DNA from: Pseudo-nitzschia pungens
Taxonomy: Eukaryota; Bacillariophyta; Bacillariophyceae; Bacillariales; Bacillariaceae
DNA length: 64,000 bases
Direction: 5' to 3'
NCBI GenBank assembly: GCA_037355855.1
Contig: CM074762.1
Coordinates: 2,480,001-2,544,000 of the forward strand
The translations under genes and the position numbers were made by a program. Shown here in pieces: positions 20,776-31,107 of this stretch. Numbering within the stretch: the first letter of the stretch is position 1; each line of letters begins with the position of its first letter. The notes under the pieces are model-generated. The model made no database searches. It was not told where the DNA came from and worked only from the letters and a program-made list of their open reading frames with translations.

Positions 20776-21973
20776 CGTTACTAGTAAATTACTAGTAAAG
20801 TATGATGATAACGAATACCAAACACCAATCCACGCCCGCTGTTTTGCTCCTGACACTCTGGGTGTTCTGCGCAACCCGAAGGAATTACCAAGGAAAAAGA
20901 GTTGTTCCAGAAAAGGGATTGCCACTTGCCATCACACTTTCGCAGGATTCTCCTCTGTCCCGTCTTTCAATCATAAAAAAACTTCTGATGTTTGGTTCCA
21001 ATTTAGCGCGGTCCGTCCGTCAGTCATTCATTCAACAAAAAACACGTAGCGTCATCGGTGGACCACGAGGACCAATGAAATCGTATTTTGGTCCAAACAA
21101 CGATGCTCCGGGCATTTCAAAAATACAAAATTAGGTTCTGAGGTGCCACGGCCCACTGAGTACTACTGAATTCCTATCAGCTTGTCACCCGGTTTCCGTA
21201 GAAATTAGTAGTTGAGGATGTAGAACCGGGGGACAGCTGATAGGAACTTTGTAGTACGCGACTTTGTCCCATCTGTAAAAAATAAATACTTCTACACGTA
21301 TTTGACGGTAAGGTTTAATCTGAGTATTCTGAATAATGAAGAATAATGCGAAATAGCTTTTCCTACCGGTACTGTGATTGTGGGGATTAGATTAGATTAG
21401 TCTACCCTGTACGAGTAATACGCACACGTACTAGTACACGCACCATCATTGTGCCGTGATCATTCTCGACAAAAAGTCATTAGGAAGTTCTTTTCGTCAC
21501 CAACAAAAAATTAAAAAAAAAAAAGCGTCGCAGCAAACCACCACCCAAACTCAACACTGGCGTCGAAAATTAGCCCTGCTGTACCGCTAATTGCGTCCTC
21601 GGTAACTAGGTCCAACCGAATTTCAAGTCTACCCGCGAGAATTAGCGAAAGACACAACAATTCCGCATTCCCTATCCCGTTTCTATTATCGAGATCCATC
21701 GACACTGCACCTCATTGTACCGTACCCCCTTAGTGTATTTCGATTGATTGCCCAACACCGGTCATTCCTCAATCTATCCCCGGATCCTAACGATCAGTGG
21801 TCCAAATTGTTTCCACCATTCACACGACGTTGTCGTCAATCTACCGTAATCGAGTTGCGAAGCAAAACAAGAAACGATAGAAGATTTCTGACATGGGGTG
21901 CTGAACACCGAAACTCTCTTTATGTGATTGATTTGAAGACGTGAGAACTAGTCAAGTGAGAAGAACGATCAAC
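20776..21973. other. Divergent spacer between CSL4 and the PPP4R2-like gene
   Basis: Immediately upstream of CSL4 is a direct repeat of ACTAGTAAA (about 20780-20798). A 110-codon open frame at 20802-21134 (+) is not convincing. A strong imperfect inverted repeat occupies 21160-21257 (separate entry). Around 21400 there is GATTAGATTAGATTAG followed by spacer words (ACGAGTAATACG, ACTAGTAC), and at 21506-21524 an A-rich run. Confidence 0.55.
21160..21257. repeat. Imperfect inverted repeat with ~35-nt arms
   Basis: Left arm 21160-21194 and right arm 21224-21257 are near reverse complements with a 29-nt loop. Matching blocks are GTACTAC with GTAGTAC at the outer edge, TTCCTATCAGC with GCTGATAGGAA in the middle, and CCGGTT with AACCGG at the inner edge, broken by a few mismatches and a one-base offset. 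RNA from either strand would fold into a long hairpin. It could be a MITE remnant or a structured transcript; no ends or target duplication are clear. Confidence 0.8.
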
Positions 21974-24900
21974 ATGGCATCCGCTATAGTGGCATCGGCA
22001 GCAGCATCGGCGGCAGCATCGGCAACTTCTCCGACAGCTCCAACCGCAACGGTCCCGAAGCGAAACGGTGACGATGATCTGGACCACCACGACTCTGCAA
22101 TCGAGGGTGCCGCCTCGAGTGGGGACGTTCTTTCTAGCTCTTCTAACGCTCTCGATGGCGGTAATCCGAACAAAATCGACCGTAAGGTTATTTCAACATC
22201 TTCCGTCGATGGGGATAGCAGGAATCACTTTCACGGGAAACCGCGGCTGCTACAAAGTTCAGAAATGATGAAACCGCTTTCTGACAAAGTTCGTTCCGAC
22301 AAAGTGATCGAAGTTGGAAACGTTGAGACAAATCCGTCTCTGCCCGCAACAAAAACTGATTGCGGGATACCTGGTAGGACCGTGGCAACCTCTGCGAAAG
22401 GGTTTGGGGAAGGACCATTGCCGAGAGAGCTGCGGCGCATCATCATGGAGGTCGCGAAAACTGGGAAATGTTCTTGGCTGTCTTGGAACCAAGAGACTAC
22501 GACGCTAGCTGTCAAAAGAGATGGTTACCTGGCAGTAGCAACTGCTTCCTCGGGTGCAAGTTGTGGGTCCAGGAATCTTCCGGGAGCTGCTTCCAAAGCG
22601 TCGCCAACAAAAGCTGCTTCTTCATCACCTTCTTCGTCCCATTATGCTTCTTCCCTGACGAATGCATCTGTAACCGGTGGGGGAATTGTTCGGAAGCATA
22701 GGTCTTTCAGTGGTGGGTCAGCAGCAGCAAGGCGATCGGCTGGCCAACCTCCGCGCAAGCGACATCGGAACGGGGTCATTCATAAGAGTGGAGAGAGAAT
22801 GCGGTTTGGCAACCCCGACGGTGCCTTTGCGAGGAGTGGTTCCTCGTCAAACAGCCGAAAGCGTCCCCTTGTTCTCGTGCGGACCAATAACAACAATGCA
22901 GGTGCCGGAAACACCAATCTCTCCAGCAACAGCAATTCCATCACCATGGGTGGGTTGGGCAACAATCTTTACAATACCAACGCACCAGGTGGCACTCAGT
23001 CTACAAGCACGACACTCAGCGGAGTTTATTCGTCCGCTCCTAGTTCAGTTGGGAGCGGGAGATCTACGGGAAGCGAGCCCGACTACGATTCCGCTCAATA
23101 CGAGTGTGACTCGGAAGGAACATCGGCGACTACCAATAGCGAAATTAGTTTGCGGAGAACGACTCGTGCCAAGCGATCTGGTGCCGCAAACACACAGGGT
23201 GCCCAAATCAACAGCGGCGTAGACATTTGGACGGATACTGCGACGATGGGTGACGGGGAAGACGAAAACAATAGTCTTGATGAAAACAATGCCATACCGG
23301 GATCACCCTACAAAACGCTACAGACAGCCTTCCGCGGCGCCCTGGGGTTGGTCCTGGATCATTTCTACCAAAATCGGGACAATGGATACAAATTATCACC
23401 GGCAGAAAAGCGGCGGAACGAGCGCTTTGCGGAGACTGTCAACGCGAACAGTAGCAACAACAACGGTGGCGGCTCTGCGATGAATAGCGACAAGCTGGCA
23501 TCCCTGTTGTCATCGGAATACGTGTTCCAACAACGGCGTCAGCGCCTCATGGCGATGCTTCTACCGAGCACACCTCACGCTGGACACGAGAGTATTCCCG
23601 ACGAGCCGCCGTTTACTATTCAGCGCATCGCAGAGGTTCTTATTGCTCCAGATAGAGTAAGTTACAGTACCATGATGTTTTGGTGGTTTGGGGATGGTTC
23701 GTTTTTCTTTTTTGCTTTTGTTGGTGGTCGTGCGCACGGCATGTTTTCTTTTTTCTTTGTTTGCACAGATAGCTGAAACTCATCACGTTTCTTTGTTTCG
23801 TCGTTTAGTACTACACGCAGACACACAAACTCTGCAATTGTTTGGAAAAGCTGCTTTTGGTAAATTCGTCGACCGACTCGTTTGGGGGAAGCGCAGGCGG
23901 TGACACCTCTCAGCGGCGGAGGGAAGAAAGGGAACTTGCCGCGCTTGCGGATGAAAAGGGACGGCAAGAATTCAAAATGCGTCAACGTCGACTTGCTGCC
24001 AATCGCAAGGCGTCAATGGACGAGTGGCTGTTGGACGATCAATCGGATGCATTCTCTTCTTCACGAAACTCTTCCGAGCACGCGTCTTCTGCGCGGGAAG
24101 TATCATCTTCAATCCAGAATGTTGCGTATGAATCAAAAGAGGCTCCATTGGCAGAAAAAACCGGGAGTGACAATAGGACAATTGAGACAAATAATACCGA
24201 AACAATGCCTTCCAACGCTCACAGACCCGCGAATATGGCACCTTCGGCTTCTTCTACATCACAAGTTATGCTCGAGGCATTTGACCGCGCCTCGTTGCAG
24301 ACAAAGTTTGACAACGTTGGAATTGAATCACAACAGAACCCACCGATTAACAAGAACGATCGGGATCTCCGCACAATCACGGAGAATCGTGCTATGACAA
24401 ATTCTCCTCCGCCTCCCGGTCTAAACATGGCTTCCAATGCTAACATTTCCATACCCAACCACAGAAATGCCAATGGGTTTGTCCGACAACATCTTTCGGA
24501 ACAAGAGCAACAAAATCCGGATCATCCCACGATAGCACGTGTTGGATCTCCAATTCTTTTTCCCGCAAGTAACGAGCCTCATTTGGAAACGACATCTACA
24601 AATATGCACATGCTACAGCTTCACCACGCTGTAGCGCTAGCGGGTGCAACCTTGAACAGATCAAGCAACATACCTACACTGGATAGCATAATGACTATTG
24701 ACGCAAACACCATTTCGCAAATGAGGTCACAAGCAAATGTCGCAGGCACAGGACCAGGTTCGGAAAGCACCGACGGGAGATCGTCTGCTTCGAATTCCGA
24801 CATCGACTCCGAATCAGATGATATTTCATTTGACGACTCTGCGTCAGATCGAAGCGATGGATCGGACTCGGGATCTTCGAGTGCGCATTATGAACCATTC

Positions 24901-25107
24901 ACTGCGGCCAGGGCAATGGCTTTGAACCGGATGCAACAGCAGCAGCGTTTGCAAAGCAGGGTGTTGACGTCTCTCGGGACCTCGTCCCAGGGCGAAGGAT
25001 TTCGACCTCCGGCTGATTCGGAATATCAAAGTGGTGATAGTATCGACTCAACGAGGGCGGAGGACTCTGGAGGTAGCGACTCCTCGTCGAGTGACATGGC
25101 AGACTAA
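21974..25107 (+). CDS. PPP4R2: PPP4R2-like protein phosphatase 4 regulatory subunit, very large
   Basis: Regulatory subunit 2 of phosphatase PP4. Two exons, 21974-23656 and 23809-25107 (intron 152 nt, phase 0; join APDR|YYTQTHK), 993 aa. The family signature comes in three pieces: LPRELRRIIMEVAKTGKCSWLSW (about 148-170), a helix FRGALGLVLDHFYQ (about 451-464), and PFTIQRIAEVLIAPDRYYTQTHKL plus CLEKLLLVNS (about 545-585), which matches the diagnostic FTIQRLCELL-type motif. In animal and fungal proteins these pieces lie within ~150 residues; here Ser/Asn/Gly-rich insertions of ~280 and ~80 residues separate them. The C-terminal ~400 residues are disordered, ending in an acidic Ser/Asp tract (DSESDDISFDDSASDRSDGSDS) and SSSSDMAD. 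In other eukaryotes PP4-R2 directs PP4 to damage-response targets. The start is the first ATG, followed by an Ala/Ser run. Confidence 0.85.
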
Positions 25108-25209
25108 GAACTCTAAAGTTTAGCTTGCTGCAAACGACTTCCAAACATTTCAATTCCAGTACAAATTTCTGTAGCAGCCACGTGTGCGTTTAGCTTATTT
25201 CCAATGAAA

Positions 25210-27442
25210 TCATTTTTTGCTACCATTGAGTACGCTCTGGGATTCTGCAATTCTGTTCTTTCTCCAAGCTTCATAGGACATTTCTTTGCCATCAATGGTC
25301 AGCTTTTGCTCCCCTTTCAGCCCTACAAACAACGCAAGGCAATTGCGAGGAATGGTACCTTCACGTGGCACAACCCGATGGACTGTAGATGGTAGTCGCT
25401 TGCTGGTCAATGCCGAAAGGCAATCGGCTATGTTGACAACAAAAACTGGTTCGTGTTTGATATGCGACGGCAGTACGACATCTTCAAAATTCTCGTCGCC
25501 ATCGTTGCAATTTACTCCCGACGATCCCGACTTCCTTTGAAGAACTGCGCAGTCACCTCTGTCACACAACAAGACCGTTATGACACCGACATCGGTGTGC
25601 GCTGCCACTAATGGGTGGATTGTTCTTTTCTTCTTTTGATGAACCTTCTTATGGCGGCTTCCATTCCTATACCCCAAAAGAGTCAGGATACTGGTATTAT
25701 GGGCAAGACCAGCTTGGTGGTTTTGATCCGCGTTCTTCGTGTCATCATTGCTTGGTGTGGCCAACGATACCATGGTGGATGATGACGATAGGGATTCCAG
25801 TGAGATTGCTAGATCGGGATATTCCAAAAGAAGACCATCACAAATGGCTCGAAGAATCTCGTTCGCAGCACAGCATGCCTTATCGTAGTAAGTTTCGAGA
25901 GTAGATTGGAAATCGTTGCAATTTGTTTCATCCCATTCCGCAGAAACAGACGAGGAAGGCCATATATTTTCCTGGAGTAGGGACGATGCCTGTCGCCCAT
26001 CAAGATTTGATTGGGATGATGGTGGTCCCATACGAAATTTTCGAACTAGGTCGTTAGGACCCTCAGCACCGATTAGTGACGCAAAGTTTTCAGTATTGAT
26101 AGGACTATAGCCTCTGCGTGCACGGTCGCGTTTTGATAGACACGACCTCCGTACAGTCTCATCTGCTTCTTGCAAAAAGGAATGCGTAACACGTAAGGCC
26201 TCTCGGCAAAGTTCACCCGGGATCCCTGTTCCTCGCACCAAAGCAAAACCATCCGATTTCAGTCGTTCTAAAAGCGACCGAGCACACGTCTTCTTCGCAT
26301 TCAAACTGTTCGATGACGAAGGTTCACAGTAAGCCCTCATATCAATAGCAGTCTCATATATTGCTCTTTCCGAAATGTCATTCCTATTAGATGGTGCAAA
26401 TGGAAAGTTGCGTTGCGAGGACGATATCATTTGCATTCTATTTTCATCCATCGCTATCCGGTGCCATAAAAGCTTTTTGCAGCCCCACAGCTTCAAAGTA
26501 CCATCATAGAGCTGATAAAGCTCTGTTCCCATTGTAGTCTCGTGCAGGGCCTCAATAGATGTATCGGGTACGTGCGCCTCGAAGTATTTATGGTAGAGAT
26601 ATTTTGGAACGAAAAATGCGTTGTATATAGTTGTCTCTATCAGAACATATCCATTTTCCTCTGCAAGCTCAACCAGAGCACTCAAAGAGCAACCATGCCT
26701 CGTTGTGTCATTTCGAGCTGGTATATCTTAAAAAAAGAGAAAATAAAGTCCAAAACCAACGTCAGAATGCGTTGAACCGCTTTCTTTAGTGCAATAGATC
26801 CTGTCTCAATCCATATCTCAACGAGAACATTGCTTTTCAATAGAAGAGGGACGATAACGTACAAATTAAATCGTTTGGCATTGTTGGATTGGATTCAATG
26901 CAAACCACTTTGGGTTGATACTTTTTCTCAAACATTTCGTGTAGCAACCAATAGTCGGATCCATCCACATCTATGCACAAAAAGTCAAAATCGACTGGCA
27001 GTTCTGGGGCTTGTCGCTTCAAAATCGATGCCAAGGAATCTTTGGATGTCGGATCAGAGCTAACCATAGTATTGATGCAGATGTTTCCCGATGGTTCGTG
27101 TAAGGTTTTTAATTCACGGAACCGGTCCGGATCTGCTTCGATCAAGACTCCTTTCCACGAGCGTGAGGGAGACTGTGGATCCAATAACGAAAACGTGTTG
27201 GACAAGTGTTTCCCATCCCATGCACCAACGTCGACACAATATCGTAACCTTTTATTGCCTTTGTCATCATTTTCTAGTGGCGGCAGTACATCGCTGAAAA
27301 TCTTATGTATGATTCCATCCTCGCCATTTTGGCTCGTGATATCCTTCGCAAACTGTATCAGGCCGTCGCGCCTTCGTTGTGATTTTGGGATTCGACGACG
27401 AATCACGGGGGCTAAAGAAGAATCATCGCTTTGCATGGTCAT
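25210..27442 (-). CDS. Fusion of FkbM-type methyltransferase and 2-oxoglutarate/Fe(II) oxygenase
   Basis: One gene of two exons, 27442-26863 and 26726-25210 (intron 136 nt, phase 1; join PNDLI|YIPARND), 698 aa. Residues ~30-285 are an FkbM-like SAM methyltransferase: SQNGEDGIIHKIF, VDVGAWDG (SAM loop, 70-77), GVLIEADPDRF, FDFLCIDVDGSDYWLL and CIESNPTMP; the second exon continues this domain (GYVLIETTIYNAFFVPKYLY). Residues ~345-690 are an isopenicillin-N-synthase-like oxygenase: DGFALVRGTG near the start, iron ligands His570 and Asp572 in HTDVG and His643 in STVHRVV, and Arg654 for 2-oxoglutarate in PRNCLALF, where the usual Ser two residues later is Leu or the preceding Cys. A Lys-rich insert precedes HTD. 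It presumably makes and then hydroxylates or demethylates a small molecule; the substrate is unknown. Start is the first ATG in frame (27442), with another at 27436. Confidence 0.85.
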
Positions 27443-28306
27443 GGTTGATATCACAGCATTGAAAACACGTCGCTTTCAAACTGAACAGAAGAAAAAATTG
27501 GTTTGTTGTTTGTTGGCTTTGGGTTGATATCGGTAACCGGTACTAGTACGAGTAAGAAATAATGCATACCGTAAACCTTACTTGTACTGTAAGCATCAAC
27601 ATCCTTCCGTACGTACGTACGGTAAGTATCATACTACGAAGTACGAAGTACTGTAACTGCCATCGACATGAAAATCTTCTACCGGTAAACCTTACGTACG
27701 GTACCGTAGTATTTCGCACAAATTCTGATCGTACGAGTAATTCTTCTTCGGAATACCGGTACCGTAGAACTGTTACCTATCTTACGACGTATGATTAGAG
27801 ATTCCAGTGTCATTGTTCGCACGGTAATCTTACTCGTACTAGTCGTAACTTAGTTCCTTCTCACTGTAGTTCGTAAGTAAGTTAGTCACAGAAAGGTACG
27901 TAATCGTAACTACTCGTGCTTCTAAGTAAGATTAATTAGTCATTAAATCCCAATGTTTCTTGAGCGTTAGGCGAGCGCGTAAGGCTATGCAGCGGAACGG
28001 TCGAGCAAAAATCGCGTCGGGGATGCTTCTGGTGTGAAAAATTGCGCAAAATCAATTGAATGACCTTTTAACGCCTTGGTTTCGGGTTTTTTCGTGGCTC
28101 ATCGTACAATGACGTAGAATACTCTACTAGTGTATGAACACGTCTATCATTGTCTCAAATCTCAGGAGACATTTCCAACATTGAGCCTGAAGACTTCACA
28201 GACTTTTACAAGGTTAGCCTCCTTTCTCATAGTCAAATACATTTGGATGGTGATTCACTGTGTGCACAATAATCTGTATCAAACAGCAAAATAATTTACT
28301 TCAACA
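27443..28306. other. Divergent spacer, dense in dispersed GTAAG/CTTAC words
   Basis: From 27535 to 27935 the sequence is almost entirely made of the dispersed words: TAACCGGTACTAGTACGAGTAAG, GTAAACCTTAC, CCGTACGTACGTACGGTAAG, TACCGGTAAACCTTACGTACGG. A more ordinary stretch (27950-28306) leads to the dehydratase start. No gene seen. Confidence 0.7.
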
Positions 28307-29697
28307 ATGTCCGACGAGTACACTCCCAAGAATATTTTCCTCACCGGAGGTGCAGGTACGAATCTGATCGACAAGCGCGGAGAAAGATTTTGTGTGGTTC
28401 TATCGATCTGTCGGTTGGTCGAATGTTGACAATGACTCGCTTCTAAACATTGAGATTATTTTCCATGCTCCATTGATTATTTTCCAATCTCCTGTTGGTA
28501 ACAAATTCAATTGAACGATTGAAACACAGGGTTCATTGCCTCCCATGTTGCCATTTTGTTGTGCAAAAAGTATCCCCAGTATAATATCGTAGTTTACGAC
28601 CGTCTGGATTACTGCAGTTGTTTGGAAAACCTCGATGAACTCAAAGACCTGCCCAACTTTAAGTTTATCAAGGGTGATATCGCAACCGCCGATCTTGTTA
28701 CCTATGCATTCATCGAGGAAGAGATCGACACAGTCATGCATTTTGCCGCGCAGACCCACGTCGACAACTCGTTCGGTAACTCGATGGCATTCACGCAGTC
28801 CAACATTTACGGAACTCACGTTCTTCTTGAGTGCGCCAAAAACTGCCCTACCATCAAGAGATTCGTTCACGTTTCGACCGATGAAGTGTATGGAGAAGGT
28901 GAGGACTTCGACACCGATCCCATGTCCGAAGAACACGTTCTCGAGCCCACAAACCCCTACGCCGCCACCAAGGCCGGAGCCGAATTCCTGGTAAAGTCGT
29001 ATTTCCGCAGTTTCAAACTCCCTTGCTTGATCACCCGTGGCAACAACGTCTACGGACCTCATCAATTTCCGGAAAAATTGATCCCCAAATTCACAAATCA
29101 ATTGATGCGAGGAAAGAAGCTTACCCTTCATGGAGATGGTTCCAACACCCGTAACTTCTTATATGTCAAGGACGTCGCCAATGCATTTGACACGATCCTG
29201 TGAGTACTTGCGATGAGGATTGACAGACTACAATGGAAAGCGATGACGCCCAAATGCTTCCACAGTTTTCTAACGAGTGTTGTCCAATTTGAATGTTGGT
29301 CGTCTTAATTTTTGTCGTCATTTTATGTTGGCCGGTTTTCAGGCACAAGGGAACTCCAGGTAGTATCTATAACATCGGTGGAGACAACGAAATTTCCAAT
29401 CTTACTGTTGCTAAGACTTTGCTCAAAATTTTTGGCCTTGAAGACGAGGAGGATAAGTGGATCAATTTTGTGCCTGATCGTACGTTTAACGATTTGCGAT
29501 ACACCATCAATTCATCCAAGCTTCACGAGTTGGGATGGACAGAAGAGATGCCATGGGAAGAGGGTTTGAAGACGACAGTAGATTGGTACAAGAAGTACAC
29601 TAGTCGGTACGGAAACATTGAAAATGCTTTGGTGGCCCACCCCCGAATGCTTGACGGCAACCAACCTGAAGGTGTTGTGACAACCCATGGAAAATAA
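28307..29697 (+). CDS. Nucleotide-sugar 4,6-dehydratase (RHM/RmlB type, probably UDP-glucose)
   Basis: Short-chain NAD-dependent enzyme that turns UDP- or dTDP-glucose into the 4-keto-6-deoxy sugar, the first step to rhamnose, in the cytosol. Three exons: 28307-28355, 28530-29199 and 29343-29697 (introns 174 and 143 nt), 357 aa. Joins restore TGGAGFIASH (NAD loop GGxGxI) and ILHKGTPGSIYNIGG. Active-site parts are present: HVSTDEVYGEG (Thr-Asp-Glu) near 131 and YAATK (catalytic Tyr and Lys) near 161. RGNNVYGPHQFPEKLIPKF is characteristic of the plant RHM/fungal UDP-glucose dehydratases rather than bacterial RmlB. Unlike plant RHM there is no fused epimerase-reductase half, so a separate enzyme would finish the pathway. 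Length fits the family (about 350). Confidence 0.92.
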
Positions 29698-31107
29698 ATG
29701 AAGACCAAAGTATCTTGATTCTCAGCATTCCAGCGGGCATATGAAACATAGGATACAAAGCGTTTTCTCGATGAAAAATGTAAGAGCTACGAGGGGGTAT
29801 GTTCGGACCAAAGGAGTGAAGAAAAGATCCAATATGGATACTTTGTTTCCTACTTGGCATCGTTGTCGTGGACGATGACGAATGTCTCTTGAGTTTCTAC
29901 TACTATGGTCACACGTAATAATTGTCTATACACCTATAGGAAAAAAATCAAAATCAATAGTACCACTTCCAAGGCATGAAACGAACGGCGCAAACATCCG
30001 TTGCAGCGATTTCGATACCCAAGAATTACGCGTAATGCTTTCGATTTTTTATGGTAGATAAGTTAATCCTGTAATCTGCAATCAAATAATCTTCCGATAA
30101 CCAAGACGCGACGGACTACACCTTTTGATCGCACTTACGAACGAAGTGCGAATCGAATCATTATTTCAATCAATCAAAAAAGTGTTTGTTTCACAGTAAG
30201 ATTTACGTACAAGTAAGTCCGTAAGATTACCTCTTCTATGCACCGAAAATGAAACAAGGGGCATGTACCGGTAAGATTACGGGTGGGTCAATGAAATACT
30301 GTACTTCGTAGTAATAATATCAATCGGTAACTTACTCGTACCGGTATGAACGGTTACACGCACTTTCATTGATCGTAGACCAGGGGCTATTATGAGTCAA
30401 AAGTTAGGCCAGGAAGTGAATGAATCAATCATCATCATATCAAAAATAGATCAATACAGTAATCAGCCTACCGGTACAATCGGGAATCTACGGGAACATC
30501 ATGCACACTGTATTGATTTTTTGTTGCAGCCTCAAAAGGCAAGGGAGATGATTGATTCATTCGATGATTCGTCAGTAAGTGAATTACAAGTAAGTTTTAC
30601 GAGAACATGATGTTGGTCCCTACCCTACTCGTATTCTTATTCGTATTAGTCTACCGCAGTTTTCTTACAGTCTACTTTGCGCGAAAAAAGCAGTGGACGA
30701 CCCGACACTTCGACAACTCCGCAATCCACACCGATTTCTGTCACTAACTGTTGTCGAATCTCGAATTGAGAATACGTACTGTACAGAGGAATCAGGAGGA
30801 ATCCTTAAAATCCACATCGGAAGACTGCGAAGAACGTGCGACTCGGGTGCAAATCGAATGGGACCCTTGGCTTGAAATCAGAGCAGGACGGTGTCTTTTC
30901 GGACAACAAGGACTACAACCCTCCCCTTTGACAAAAACGTATTCAAGTTCGCTCCCCACCCGTTGTTTTCAAATCGTCACGCATCGCCTCGGTTCACGTA
31001 CGGTACCGCAGTCGCACTCCGTTTTTTGCTGCCATACAGAGCCGTGCGGAAAAACATTCGTCAACCGATTCCCCGTGGACGCATCGATTTCGATTTCTAC
31101 GCACGCC
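29698..31107. other. Spacer upstream of MRE11
   Basis: No gene supported. Features seen: a perfect 8-bp stem TCGCACTT/AAGTGCGA with a 7-nt loop at 30129-30151, and a dense patch of the dispersed words at about 30195-30355 (GTAAGATTTACG, ACCGGTAAGATTACGG, CTCGTACCGGTATGAACG) with further copies to 30650. The frame of MRE11 stays open upstream to 30751 but has no ATG before 31108. Confidence 0.6.
30129..30151. repeat. Perfect 8-bp stem, 7-nt loop hairpin
   Basis: TCGCACTT, loop ACGAACG, then AAGTGCGA. It lies in AT-rich spacer and is not followed by a T-run of terminator type. No surrounding tRNA-like arms are present. Confidence 0.6.

Noticed and set aside
20802..21134. 110-codon open frame on the + strand beginning 26 bp from the CSL4 start
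   Set aside because: It starts opposite the open but probably untranslated upstream part of the CSL4 frame, has no recognisable feature beyond a short hydrophobic start, and runs close to the inverted repeat.
30121..30170. A tRNA gene suggested by the stem at 30129-30151
   Set aside because: Only one stem is present; acceptor, D and T arms and the GTTCRA box are missing.
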